In this document: one piece after another, positions 27,181-35,816 of the stretch
Layout: each line of letters starts with the position of its first letter
Numbering within the stretch: position 1 is the stretch's first letter
Assembly: GCA_027486585.1 (NCBI GenBank)
Contig: JAIXOU010000078.1
Location: 1-64,000 of the forward strand
Length of the DNA: 64,000 nt
Origin: Verrucomicrobiaceae bacterium
GTDB lineage: Bacteria > Verrucomicrobiota > Verrucomicrobiia > Verrucomicrobiales > Verrucomicrobiaceae
Direction of reading: 5' to 3'
Notes under the pieces: model-generated
What the model was told of the DNA's origin: nothing
Database searches by the model: none
Seen by the model: only the letters and a program-made list of their open reading frames with translations
Made by a program: the position numbers and the translations under genes

Positions 27181-27978
27181 ATGCCACTTCTTCCTAGCAG
27201 CCTTACTTACCCAGACTCCGAACTCCCAAAGCTCGATGTTCTTCGCCAGCTATTCGAAGACTGGATGGCAGCGGCGTTGTTAGCTGCCCCTGAACTCAAG
27301 GAGGAAATCGAGTCGATGGTCTTTGATGGGTTTTATCCACACTATTTCAGCCAGAAGCCAAGGATCTTGTTTATCGGGCGGGAGGCACGGGAGATCGAGG
27401 GGTACAATTATCTTGATCTACTTCATAACGCTTACCGGAAGACCAAGAAGATCGGTGTTCAGCATTTGAACTGTAGCCTTTTTCACCGGCGAATGCTCTA
27501 CACGGCCTACGGTCTTTTGAATGGTCTGCCGGAATGGAAAGACATTCCTGATGCGGATAAGATTGGAGACAGTTTCGCCACGTCGGAGGGTGTCAGTTTT
27601 GCCTTCATGAACCTGTCCAAGTTCAGCAATGAAAGTGATCATTGGTCCTCCAACTGGAAGCGGATTCAGGAGTCGGTGCGTCAGGCTACTCAAAGAAGGA
27701 ACTTCATTGCGGAGCAGATAGCCCTTCTTGAGCCTGATGTCGTCATCACGATGAACCTTGAGAACTACTTTCGGGCGCTGGGTGAGGAGGTCTCGCCTCT
27801 GGCCTCCTACGGTGACGGCATCTCAGCTTGGACTCTGAGCAGCCATGGCCACAAGTCACTCCTGCTGGATGCATTCCACTTCTCTGCTCCGGGGAAACGT
27901 GACCTAGAGCATTTTTACCTGCCTATTCGGGACGCAATGCGAGCTAATGTTCGACTTACGTCATCGAAGCCGTCTTGA
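27181..27978 (+). CDS. Hypothetical protein, possible uracil-DNA-glycosylase-like fold
   Basis: 265 residues, soluble. No family is named with certainty. Three segments recall the UDG superfamily layout: an early strand-glycine turn PRILFIGREARE (about 60-71), a mid-protein strand LEPDVVITMNLENYFRALG, and a late strand ending in H-x-S (LLLDAFHFSAPGKRD). However, the canonical catalytic D/N of motif 1 is not obvious. It lies 86 bases after an exonuclease gene, compatible with a DNA-related role. The assignment rests on fold pattern only; another alpha/beta function is equally possible. Confidence 0.6.
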   Translation: MPLLPSSLTYPDSELPKLDVLRQLFEDWMAAALLAAPELKEEIESMVFDGFYPHYFSQKPRILFIGREAREIEGYNYLDLLHNAYRKTKKIGVQHLNCSLFHRRMLYTAYGLLNGLPEWKDIPDADKIGDSFATSEGVSFAFMNLSKFSNESDHWSSNWKRIQESVRQATQRRNFIAEQIALLEPDVVITMNLENYFRALGEEVSPLASYGDGISAWTLSSHGHKSLLLDAFHFSAPGKRDLEHFYLPIRDAMRANVRLTSSKPS

Positions 27979-27982
27979 TTGG

Positions 27983-28076
27983 CTAATCACTGAACTTTAT
28001 TAATTGATGGCAGTGTACATGTGGCATTAGTCTAGTTCAAGACCGCCATCAGTCCGAAGACGCGCTAAGTGATTAG
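27983..28076 (+). repeat. Short palindromic element (about 94 bp)
   Basis: Outer arms CTAATCACT (27983-27991) and AGTGATTAG (28068-28076) are perfect inverted repeats; inner arms GATGGC (28006) and GCCATC (28045) nest inside, so the region can form a long hairpin. The element occupies the first half of an otherwise empty gap of about 220 bases after the 27181 gene, seven bases from its stop. Confidence 0.5.
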
Positions 28077-28202
28077 TTCCTCGCGCACCTGAAATAGAGG
28101 ATTACCGAATTGAACGCGCTACTTGTTAAATCGGAATGCTTGAGGGTTTATGAGGAGGGTTGCCAAATCCTTTGATACCCATTACAAGCCGATTGTGCTC
28201 TG

Positions 28203-28400
28203 ATGTCCCAGTCTTCCTCCAGCCAAGTTCCCGTGAAGCCATTGCTCACCGTCGAGCAGATGGAGCGGATCTTATCGTCCAGGCGCTCGATCACCTCCGA
28301 GGAATTCTATCGTCAGGTGGAAACCCACCTCGGACGTCCTCTATCGCCAGGCAGAAAGAAGATCTTCGTGAATGGGCGAGAAGTTTGGGTTTGTTGCTGA
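28203..28400 (+). CDS. Small hypothetical protein
   Basis: 65 residues with a serine-rich start and a helix-rich core (VEQMERILSSRRSITSEEFY), ending FVNGREVWVCC. The ATG overlaps the TGA of a 17-codon reading frame that begins after a GAGGAGGG-containing stretch at 28150, so it could be translated by re-initiation. No domain is recognised. A second frame becomes open across and beyond its 3' end, so this gene could be the front part of a longer frameshifted gene. Confidence 0.45.
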   Translation: MSQSSSSQVPVKPLLTVEQMERILSSRRSITSEEFYRQVETHLGRPLSPGRKKIFVNGREVWVCC

Positions 28401-28564
28401 AGTACGCTAAAAACTTGGTGCGGTTTGAGGACACGCTGATTCCCTTTGATGTAATCCCGTGGCGGCCTGATGGCGGGTTCCTCAAGTTCATCGCAGACAC
28501 ACTTGCGGAAGGGCAAACGCTGAGCGCCGTGCGCACCGTCTCGACTTCCAAGCGGATGTTGTGA
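28390..28564 (+). other. Open frame continuing past the 65-residue gene; possible frameshifted 3' part
   Basis: From about 28390 a different frame reads LLKYAKNLVRFEDTLIPFD and on to SAVRTVSTSKRML before TGA at 28562. It has a plausible protein composition but no ATG of its own (TTG at 28390 only). Either it is the 3' part of the 28203 gene displaced by a frameshift, or a chance frame. The upstream portion of this open frame (28160-28389) looks like a shadow of the 28203 gene. Confidence 0.25.
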
Positions 28565-28567
28565 GCC

Positions 28568-28981
28568 TCAATCGGCAGGACTTCTCTTTCTGCTGATGAC
28601 TCGAAAATAGAGCCACCTGATGATCCAAGTCAGCGAACTCAAGAGTAACGCTGGCAGCCAGCCCATAAAGGCAATAGCAAAAGAGGCGGGCCCTTCTGGG
28701 AAGTAGCTCCAAACTCTGCGTTCACCTGTCCACAACATAGCCAAGTAGGGTGAGGCCCAGCATGACCAAAGACCCCATAGGGTCAAAACAAGCCATATGG
28801 GTATGATACCTGATCTGATTCGATTTTTGTTCCACACTCGAAGCAAGCAAGGAGCAAGGCCGATCAGCAACAGAGGTAGATTAGTCCAGTCGAAGAGGTC
28901 AAGAACCCAATCGGTGTGCGGATTTTCACGAAGCTGCCGGATCGTTTCGGCGCGCTGTTGGAGAAAATCCGCCTGACTCAT
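28568..28981 (-). CDS. Small integral membrane protein
   Basis: 137 residues from ATG at 28981 (MSQADFLQQ). That start overlaps the stop of the topoisomerase gene (...GAGTGATATGAG), the likely coupled arrangement; an ATG eight codons upstream lies inside the topoisomerase frame. At least three hydrophobic segments (around 35-50, 60-85 and 100-125) predict an inner membrane protein with a cytoplasmic basic C-terminus. No family recognised. Probably cotranscribed with the topoisomerase gene without an evident functional link. Confidence 0.65.
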   Translation of the reverse strand: MSQADFLQQRAETIRQLRENPHTDWVLDLFDWTNLPLLLIGLAPCLLRVWNKNRIRSGIIPIWLVLTLWGLWSCWASPYLAMLWTGERRVWSYFPEGPASFAIAFMGWLPALLLSSLTWIIRWLYFRVISRKRSPAD

Positions 28982-28982
28982 A

Positions 28983-30998
28983 TCACTCTGCCGTCTTCCG
29001 CTCATTGACGATCCTGTCCACGGCGTGCTTGGTGACGACGTTACCCAGGGAATCGCGGCCTTTGACGGCGAGGGACATGACTGGGAATTTCAGGGATAGG
29101 GTACGCAGGTACAGGGCAGGCTTGAGATGGATGAGCAGGTTTTGCGCGTTGCTTTCCTCTTCGGTCTCGTGGCGGGCAAAGAAGAGTACCATGCTGCCTG
29201 GCGTGCCCTTGGTGATGGCGTAGGCTTTGTCACGTGTCGTGCCACCGACACGGAAGCGCTTGGCCATGACGGGGCCGTTTTTGCCGTCGCGATAGATCAT
29301 GGTATAGACCGCTTCTTCGTCTTTTTTGAAGAGGTTGATGTAGAGCGGGTTTTTACCAACATGCAGCTTGGGCGCAATCTTGGAGACGGTCATGCTGCCT
29401 TCTTTGGTAAAGAACAGGATGTCATCCAGATTGGAGCATTTGCAGATGGGCTCGCCCTCCTTCTTGAGGCCGGTGCCGGCAAAGCCTTCCTTAGCGTCTA
29501 GATAGAGGACTTCATTGGCGATGATGACCTGCGCGGCGGCGACTCGATCAAAGCTGCTGACAATGGTGCGGCGTTCACGGCCAGGACCATAGGTTTTCTT
29601 GAGCCGCTCGAAGTGAGCGATGGCGAAGCGAGTGAGCTGCTTGAGGTTTTTCTGAACGGCTTCGATGTCCTTTTCCAGACCGCGAATGTGTTCGTCGGCT
29701 TCGAAGCTGTTGAACTTGGAGATGCGCTTGATCTTGATCTCGGTCAGGCGGGCGACGTCTTCGTCGGTGACTTCGCGTTTCAGGATGCTGAGGTGGGGTT
29801 TCAGGCCTTTCCAGATGGCGGCCATCACGGCTTCCCAGGTCTCAGCCTCTTCGATCCGGCGGTAAATGCGGTTTTCGATGAAGATCTTTTCCAGGCTGCT
29901 GAAATGCCATTTTTCTTCCAGTTCACCCAGCTGGATCTCTAGCTCGGCACCCAGGAGCTTTTTGGTGTATTCAGCGCTTTCCTTGAGCAGATCGTTGACG
30001 TTGGCAAAGCGTGGTTTGTCGTTTTGAATGACGACAGCATTGGGTGCTAAAGAGATTTCACAGTCGGTGAAGGCATAGAGCGCCTGGATAGTCTGCTCGG
30101 CATCGGTCCCTGGTGGCAGCTGGACGACGATCTCGACAAACTCGGCGGTGTTGTCATCGACTCGGGCGATTTTGATTTTGCCCTTCTCATTGGCGGCGAC
30201 GATGCTGTCCATGACGCCACCGGTGGTGGTGCCAAAGGGGATCTCGATGATGCGCAGGGTGTTCTTTTTTGGGCCTTCTTCGATCTTGGCGCGGACACGG
30301 ACACGGCCACCTCTCATGCCGCCATTGTATTCGCTGGCGTCCATGATGCCGCCCTGGGGGAAGTCGGGCAGAAGATAAACTTCCTCACCGCGTAGGGCAT
30401 CGATGCTGGCTTCACAAAGCTCGACAAAATTATGCGGCAGGATGCGGCAACTCAGGCCGACAGCGATTCCCTCAATCCCCTGAACGAGCAGGAGAGGGAA
30501 TTTCACTGGTAGAGTGATCGGCTCCTTATTACGGCCATCATAGCTAGCGGCCCATGGCGTGACTTTTGGGGAAAAGACGACGTCTAGCGCGAACTTGGAG
30601 AGCCGTGCTTCGATGTATCGTGGCGCGGCAGCATTGTCTCCGGTGAGGATGTTTCCCCAGTTGCCTTGGGTATCAATGAGCAGGTCCTTTTGGCCTAGCT
30701 GCACCATGGCATCTCCGATGCTGGCATCGCCATGCGGATGGTATTTCATGGTGTTTCCCACCACGTTGGCCACTTTATTGTAACGACCATCTTCCAGCTC
30801 ATCCAGGCTGTGCATGATGCGGCGCTGCACGGGCTTGAAGCCATCATTGATGTGAGGTACGGCACGTTCCAGAATCACATAGCTAGCGTAGTCCAGGAAC
30901 CAGTCGCCGTAGAGATCGTCCACGGCTTTGTTCTCCATAGCTGCGGTCGCTGCAAGGATGGGGGAGGTGTCTTCGGTCTTGGATGATTTCTTGGCCAC
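28983..30998 (-). CDS. parC: Type IIA topoisomerase subunit A (topoisomerase IV ParC-like)
   Basis: 671 residues with a GTG start at 30998. Conserved motifs are DGFKPVQRRI near 51-60, KYHPHGDASIGDAM (85-98) and AAPRYIEARLS with catalytic tyrosine 128. The protein cuts and rejoins both DNA strands with a B subunit (ParE/GyrB) to decatenate or relax DNA. It is shorter than GyrA (about 850) or E. coli ParC (752), so the C-terminal beta-pinwheel is reduced to about 170 residues, which favours a ParC-like over a gyrase role. The parE partner is not adjacent in this window, unlike the common parE-parC pair. Divergent from the sugar kinase at 31100. Confidence 0.85.
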   Translation of the reverse strand: MAKKSSKTEDTSPILAATAAMENKAVDDLYGDWFLDYASYVILERAVPHINDGFKPVQRRIMHSLDELEDGRYNKVANVVGNTMKYHPHGDASIGDAMVQLGQKDLLIDTQGNWGNILTGDNAAAPRYIEARLSKFALDVVFSPKVTPWAASYDGRNKEPITLPVKFPLLLVQGIEGIAVGLSCRILPHNFVELCEASIDALRGEEVYLLPDFPQGGIMDASEYNGGMRGGRVRVRAKIEEGPKKNTLRIIEIPFGTTTGGVMDSIVAANEKGKIKIARVDDNTAEFVEIVVQLPPGTDAEQTIQALYAFTDCEISLAPNAVVIQNDKPRFANVNDLLKESAEYTKKLLGAELEIQLGELEEKWHFSSLEKIFIENRIYRRIEEAETWEAVMAAIWKGLKPHLSILKREVTDEDVARLTEIKIKRISKFNSFEADEHIRGLEKDIEAVQKNLKQLTRFAIAHFERLKKTYGPGRERRTIVSSFDRVAAAQVIIANEVLYLDAKEGFAGTGLKKEGEPICKCSNLDDILFFTKEGSMTVSKIAPKLHVGKNPLYINLFKKDEEAVYTMIYRDGKNGPVMAKRFRVGGTTRDKAYAITKGTPGSMVLFFARHETEEESNAQNLLIHLKPALYLRTLSLKFPVMSLAVKGRDSLGNVVTKHAVDRIVNERKTAE

Positions 30999-31099
30999 GG
31001 CGGGAAAAGGTGATGTGTAAGAGTCTCAGTGCTTACTTCTTGGCCCTGAGTCAAGGGGCTGTTGCAAGTGACGCAGACCTTTTCATATACTTCTCTCCC

Positions 31100-32176
31100 A
31101 TGTCTGGCCAACCCCATTACGATCTCCTTTCTCTCGGTGAAGTCCTCTTACGCCTCGATCCCTGCGAGGGCCGCGTGCGCACTTCAAGGCATTTCACGAC
31201 CTGGGAAGGTGGCGGTGAATACAACGTGGCTCGTGGTGCCCGGCGCTGCTTTGGATTGCGTTCAGGTATTTTGACTGCCTTTGCGGATAATGAAATCGGT
31301 CGGCTGATCGAGGACATGATCCTTCAGGGGGGAGTAGATGCCTCTCTGGTGAAATGGGTGCCGTATGATGGCATGGGCAAGCGGGTACGGAATCCAATCA
31401 ATTTCACCGAGCGCGGCTTTGGCGTACGCGGGGCCAAGGGCAGCGTGGATCGCGGCTGGAGCGCGGCGAGTCAGCTCAAAGTGGGTGACTTTGACTTTGA
31501 CCATCTGTTTGGCACACTCGGCTGTCGCTGGTTGCACACGGGTGGTATTTTCGCCGGATTGTCGGAATCGACGGCCGAGCTTACCGTTCAAGCCTGCGAG
31601 GCTGCCAAACGCCACGGAGTCACCGTCAGCTACGATCTCAATTACCGCGCCTCTCTTTGGCAGGAGCGTGGAGGCTTCCCCGCAGCGCAGGCGCTGAATC
31701 GCCGCCTTGCGCCGTTCGTAGATGTAATGATCGGTGTTCTTAGCGACGATCCGCCTGTGGCAAGTGTCACGCCAACTGACCCTGAGGATATCTTTGCCGC
31801 TGAGGATGCAAAGCTTCGTCCCATGATCGCTAAGTTGATCGCGGAATTCCCCAATTTAAAGACGGTGGCTGCAACTCTGCGCCGTGTGCATACCGCTTCC
31901 GTGAATGACTGGGGGGCTCTTTGCTATCATGAAGGGCAGTTTTATCGGAGTCGAAATTACCCACGATTTGACATTCTGGACCGCATCGGGGCAGGGGATA
32001 GCTTTGTGGCAGGTCTAGTTCACGGGTTGCTGGTCGAAAAAGACGCCCAAAAAGCGGTCGATCTCGGAGCCGCCCACGGTGCACTGGCGATGACAACTCC
32101 AGGAGATACGAGCATGGCGACGCTGATCGAGGTGCAAAAACTGGCCGAAGGCGGTGATTCTCGCGTGCAGCGCTGA
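31100..32176 (+). CDS. kdgK: PfkB-family kinase, 2-dehydro-3-deoxygluconate kinase type
   Basis: 358 residues from ATG at 31100 (MSGQPHYDLLSLGEVLLRLDP); the longer upstream frame overlaps the topoisomerase promoter and is not convincing. PfkB marks: GGGEYNVARGARRCFG near 35-50 and IGAGDSFVAGL near 295-305 with the catalytic aspartate. The N-terminal LGEVLLRLDP matches KdgK-type sugar kinases. It would phosphorylate KDG to KDPG in the cytoplasm, a late step of pectin/uronate breakdown, which fits the pectinolytic genes further right, though it stands apart from them. Kinase certain, substrate probable. Confidence 0.8.
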   Translation: MSGQPHYDLLSLGEVLLRLDPCEGRVRTSRHFTTWEGGGEYNVARGARRCFGLRSGILTAFADNEIGRLIEDMILQGGVDASLVKWVPYDGMGKRVRNPINFTERGFGVRGAKGSVDRGWSAASQLKVGDFDFDHLFGTLGCRWLHTGGIFAGLSESTAELTVQACEAAKRHGVTVSYDLNYRASLWQERGGFPAAQALNRRLAPFVDVMIGVLSDDPPVASVTPTDPEDIFAAEDAKLRPMIAKLIAEFPNLKTVAATLRRVHTASVNDWGALCYHEGQFYRSRNYPRFDILDRIGAGDSFVAGLVHGLLVEKDAQKAVDLGAAHGALAMTTPGDTSMATLIEVQKLAEGGDSRVQR

Positions 32177-32243
32177 GCATTCCAGCTCATTCGGCAGTGA
32201 ACAACTGATTGAAATCGTGGCTGTGTTCAATTAGAATTCGATC

Positions 32244-32495
32244 ATGACTGCGACGCTCGCCATCGACCTCCCCATCACGCTCAGTCTGCACGCGCTGAAC
32301 CGCGCCGCCGTGGAGCAGCGCAGCCGTTTCTTGCTGGCGTTGAAGTACTTTGAGCTGGGAGAGGTCACCTCTGGGCAGGCTGCGAAGATGTGTGGCATGG
32401 GCCGAGTGGCCTTTCTGGCTGAATCGGGACGCTGCGGCACACCTGCCGTCGAGCTCTCAGCAGAGGAACTGCTGCAGGAGTTTGCGGATGTCTGA
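32244..32495 (+). CDS. UPF0175-family antitoxin-like protein
   Basis: 83 residues. The pattern RFLLALKYFELGEVTSGQAA followed by KMCGMGRVAFLAESGR is that of UPF0175, small proteins with a helix-turn-helix-like segment usually found directly upstream of DUF3368 PIN-like toxins. The next gene is exactly such a toxin and overlaps this one by eight bases, so the pair is a probable type II toxin-antitoxin operon, with this protein as antitoxin and autorepressor. Confidence 0.85.
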   Translation: MTATLAIDLPITLSLHALNRAAVEQRSRFLLALKYFELGEVTSGQAAKMCGMGRVAFLAESGRCGTPAVELSAEELLQEFADV

Positions 32496-32982
32496 CTTCT
32501 TTTCTAAGCCCGTCATCTGCAATACTGGCCCAATCATCGCGCTGAGCCGTGCCTCATTGGGATATTTGCTGACCGAATTGTTTCCTCGCATCGTCACGAC
32601 CTCGGAGGTGCATGCCGAGTTGACCGCGAAAGATGCTGGCGACTCCGCTGAGATTCAGGCCACGCTAGCGGGTATCGAAATCATCATCGCTAACCGTCCG
32701 GACGCACTGCTGAGCATTGAATTGGACGTTGGCGAGGCCTCGGTCATTCAGGCTGCACAGGATTTGAACTGGAACAGCGTACTCATCGACGAGCGTCGCG
32801 CCAGACGAATAGCGTCCGAGGCTTACGGTCTTGAAGTTCGTGGCACCTGTGCAGTGATCATTCAGGCAAAGCGCCGCAGCTTAATTCCAGCAGTGCGTCC
32901 AGTGATCGAAAAGATGATCGCTGGCGGTTACTACATCGGCCCACAACTCCAAGCGGAGTGCATCAGACAAGCTGGAGAATGA
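32488..32982 (+). CDS. DUF3368 PIN-like toxin
   Basis: 164 residues from ATG at 32488, inside the last codons of the antitoxin gene (8-base overlap). PIN-like acidic residues: CNTGPIIALSR at the N-terminus (D replaced by N-T-G-P, usual for DUF3368), ELDVGEASVIQAAQ and VLIDERRARRIASE. The family is believed to act as an RNase toxin. Its C-terminus GYYIGPQLQAECIRQAGE is typical. Full length, no sign of decay. Confidence 0.88.
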   Translation: MSDFFSKPVICNTGPIIALSRASLGYLLTELFPRIVTTSEVHAELTAKDAGDSAEIQATLAGIEIIIANRPDALLSIELDVGEASVIQAAQDLNWNSVLIDERRARRIASEAYGLEVRGTCAVIIQAKRRSLIPAVRPVIEKMIAGGYYIGPQLQAECIRQAGE

Positions 32983-33050
32983 AAAACTCATCTGCCTTGC
33001 TGGTTGGCCGTATGCTGAATTCTTAATTTACCCCGTAAAATAAGCACTCA

Positions 33051-33230
33051 GCGCTGAGCCTAAAAACAGGAATGGCTGACCGCCGATTTGCATCCGTCAT
33101 TGATTCCACAAGGCTTTTCGCCTCTCGGGCGGTGTCACCCAAGACACAGCCGCTTCGAGTCGAAGAAGCCTTGTGAAACCAAGCCCTGGCGCAACTCAAC
33201 GATCTTCCATTCCTGTTTCTAGGCTGAGCC
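33051..33230 (+). repeat. MITE-like palindromic element of about 180 bp
   Basis: Outer arms 33051-33075 and 33207-33230 match inverted over about 22 of 25 positions (core AAACAGGAATGG / CCATTCCTGTTT). Inner arms CACAAGGCTT (33107-33116) and AAGCCTTGTG (33166-33175) are perfect, with a further GC-rich hairpin in the middle. It occupies most of the 32983-33371 gap between the toxin gene and the histidine kinase. It has no convincing reading frame. Could be a non-autonomous transposon relic or a structured RNA. The remaining gap sequence shows nothing I can name. Confidence 0.65.
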
Positions 33231-33371
33231 ACTGTAACGCTGGACAGGTTTCGATTGTAATCTCCATCACAGGCGGGTTTTTCAAAAATGAGAGGCAAAA
33301 AAGAGGATTATCCTGAAATTAAGGTTTACTTAACTATTCATGATTGCTAAATGAGGTAACTCATAGCTCCC

Positions 33372-35042
33372 ATGACCCTCTCACCCGACACCCTTCGCCC
33401 CGAGACTCTAACTGAGTTAGAAGCCAATCTCGATCAAATGAAGACGGCCAATTACTTCCTTCGGGTGGCTTTGGATCAAGTTCCAGAAGGCGTCATCATG
33501 GTGGAGGCGGAGAGCAGTCATCCTAGCGGACCCAAAATTCTCTTCAGCAATGTTGCCGCGGCCGTTTTGGTCGGGGTGGAGCCTGACAAAGGACTGCGCG
33601 GCATGTCCCTGGCCGATTTGGCTGTAGGGGATCTGGACGCTGCTGCTCTTTTGCAAAGTCTGAATCAAGCGGTCGAAAACGGCGGCACTCATGAGAGCGA
33701 ATGCCGCATTCAGAATTTCTATGGTCGTGAACCTGAACGCTGTATCTGGCGTGTGCGCGCGGTGTTTAACAGCCTGAGAAAACTGCTGAATTACACACTG
33801 GTCGTCTCACCTGTGCCCGTTGAATCCTTACAACAGGATTTCCTATCAGCGCCTGCTGCCAAGACAGTGCCCCTAAAGATGGATGATCTCGATCGCCAGT
33901 CCGAGCAGCTGAAGCAGGACAATCTGGCCGCATTGGCGCAGGGGATCGCCCATGATGTGAATAATCTCCTTGGACCTGTCACGGTTCGTCTTTCCGATCT
34001 TGTGCAGAAAGTGCAGGATCCTGGGATGCGTGAAGAGCTGCAGCTTATTTTTGGTGGTTTGAAGCGTGCTCGTCAGTTCACTTCTCAAGTGGTCAGCGCC
34101 TGCAAAAGTCGCCCAAATGAGTCGCAGCCTATCGATCTGGTACAAGTGGTGAATGACACCGTCAAGTTTGCCGGAGCTGGGGCAAATGTACAAATGCATG
34201 TCAACGTGCCTGACAACCTCCGCTGGCCTGTGGCAGATAGTGTGAAGCTCAGCCAGGTCCTGCAAAACCTCATCCTCAATGGCATCCAAGCCATGCCTCA
34301 GGGTGGCTACATGGATGTGGAGGCAGAAGATACCACCATTGCTTTGGGCCAGGACGCCGTCTTGAAGCCTGGCACTTACACCAAAATCACCGTACGTGAC
34401 CGTGGCTGTGGCATTTCAGAGGAAAATCTGAAGCGCCTCTTCCGTGAATCCTTCACCACCAAGGCAGACGGCAATGGCATCGGCCTGACGACCTGCAAGC
34501 GCTTCATCAGGGCCTATGAAGGTGATATCCACGTCAATTCACGACTCAATGTCGGCACAGAGTTTTCCGTCTTGCTGCCCTCCGTCCCCGCACCTGCGCG
34601 TGGCGCACCTGCCGCTGCCAGCAATTCAGCTGCACCCATTCCGCTAAAGCATGGCCAGGGCCGCGTGCTCATCGTCGATGATGAAGACGACCTGCGTAAA
34701 GTGGCGCACATGATCTTGAAGCGCTGTGGTTATGAAGTCATCGAGTGTGACAATGGTCAAGACGCCGTCAAAATTTACCAAAGCCTAGCCCGCACCGGCA
34801 CCGCACCTGATGTGGTGCTCATGGACCTCACCCTGCGTGGTGGCATGAATGGTGGCGAGACCGCTGCTGAGATCCTCAAATTTGACCCTGATGCCCGCCT
34901 CGTCGTCACCAGTGGCAGCGTGAATCAGGACGTACAATTGACCTTCCTGGAAAAAGGCTTTGTCGGAGTCCTTCCCAAGCCCTACGAGGCCGGTGAGCTC
35001 ACCCAAACGGTCTATCGCATCATCAACATGATGCGGAGGTAA
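33372..35042 (+). CDS. Hybrid sensor histidine kinase with receiver domain
   Basis: 556 residues, no membrane segment. A short coiled N-terminus and PAS-like domain (about 25-165) are followed by a HisKA-type helix with phosphoacceptor His194 (QGIAHDVNNLLGP), an HATPase domain (N box NLILNGIQAM at 299-308, G1 DRGCGIS about 343, G2 GNGIGLTTCKRF), an alanine/proline linker, and a C-terminal receiver (VLIVDDED near 432-439; phosphoaspartate D485 in VVLMDLTLR). The domain order suggests a cytoplasmic kinase that passes phosphate to its own receiver. No output domain and no adjacent regulator, so the downstream partner is elsewhere. A MITE-like element precedes it. Confidence 0.92.
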   Translation: MTLSPDTLRPETLTELEANLDQMKTANYFLRVALDQVPEGVIMVEAESSHPSGPKILFSNVAAAVLVGVEPDKGLRGMSLADLAVGDLDAAALLQSLNQAVENGGTHESECRIQNFYGREPERCIWRVRAVFNSLRKLLNYTLVVSPVPVESLQQDFLSAPAAKTVPLKMDDLDRQSEQLKQDNLAALAQGIAHDVNNLLGPVTVRLSDLVQKVQDPGMREELQLIFGGLKRARQFTSQVVSACKSRPNESQPIDLVQVVNDTVKFAGAGANVQMHVNVPDNLRWPVADSVKLSQVLQNLILNGIQAMPQGGYMDVEAEDTTIALGQDAVLKPGTYTKITVRDRGCGISEENLKRLFRESFTTKADGNGIGLTTCKRFIRAYEGDIHVNSRLNVGTEFSVLLPSVPAPARGAPAAASNSAAPIPLKHGQGRVLIVDDEDDLRKVAHMILKRCGYEVIECDNGQDAVKIYQSLARTGTAPDVVLMDLTLRGGMNGGETAAEILKFDPDARLVVTSGSVNQDVQLTFLEKGFVGVLPKPYEAGELTQTVYRIINMMRR

Positions 35043-35102
35043 TCTTATCTTTAAAGATAACCACCACCTTGTCATTAGGCTGAAGTTGATGCAGCTTAGG
35101 AC

Positions 35103-35816
35103 ATGTTTTCCTGTTACGGCCTGCTCATGATTTTCGTGCTTCTTTGCGCGGGATCGGTCATGGCTGTGCCGGTGGCTCCGGTGGATGGAATTCTCGACGA
35201 TACTCATGCGCTTTCTTCAGAGGCTCATCAAAAGCTGGTCGAACAGATGGCTAACTTTCGTCGTGACATGGGGTGTGATGTCTGGCTGGTGACCTCCACC
35301 TTTCTGGATTCTGGTCAGACGGTGAGATATTTTTCTCGGGATCTGCGGAAGGCCTGGAGCGGCACGAACGATGCCATTCTTTTGGCTTATGATCGTGGCA
35401 CGGATCGCTCGGCCATGTCTCTTTCATCCAGCATCTGGAACCGCTATTCAGCCTCCGCTTTGACCACTCTCATGCAAACCGGCGGTGTTATCATGTCGGA
35501 TGCAAACAAGACACCCGAGCAACGACTCACCGACTTTATGGGGAAACTGCTGCGTGGAATGCGCGAGATCAAGCAGCAGCAGGCCAAGATGGATCAGAGT
35601 TTCACTCGCGACCATCGTCGGCTCGCCGTTGCTTTTGCGACCGCCAGCGGTATGGGAGCTTTGGCGCTTTTTGTCCTAGGAGTCCGCTCACGGCGTCAAG
35701 ATGTTCAGAGCGCTTTGCAGTCTCACTTGCCGCAAATTGAGGTTGGTACGCGACTGGGTGCTCCCTTTGGCGGTGGCGTGGCTGTTGTCTGGTCGGATGA
35801 AAAGAAGCTAGCCTGA
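35103..35816 (+). CDS. TPM-domain membrane-associated protein
   Basis: 237 residues. Signal peptide or first helix at about 5-22, then a TPM domain (VDGILDDTHALSSEAHQKLV and the central CDVWLVTSTF), and a second hydrophobic helix near 175-197. TPM proteins (YgcG/TPM_phosphatase) are membrane-linked and occur in repair or envelope functions; activity in bacteria is poorly defined. The last codons and stop (TGA 35814-35816) fall inside the left arm of a palindromic element, so the native C-terminus may be altered. 60 bases downstream of the histidine kinase, same strand. Confidence 0.8.
   Translation: MFSCYGLLMIFVLLCAGSVMAVPVAPVDGILDDTHALSSEAHQKLVEQMANFRRDMGCDVWLVTSTFLDSGQTVRYFSRDLRKAWSGTNDAILLAYDRGTDRSAMSLSSSIWNRYSASALTTLMQTGGVIMSDANKTPEQRLTDFMGKLLRGMREIKQQQAKMDQSFTRDHRRLAVAFATASGMGALALFVLGVRSRRQDVQSALQSHLPQIEVGTRLGAPFGGGVAVVWSDEKKLA

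Noticed and set aside
33023-33298. 91-codon minus-strand frame between the toxin gene and the histidine kinase
   Set aside because: It runs across the palindromic element; its composition reflects the inverted repeats, and no family pattern is visible.
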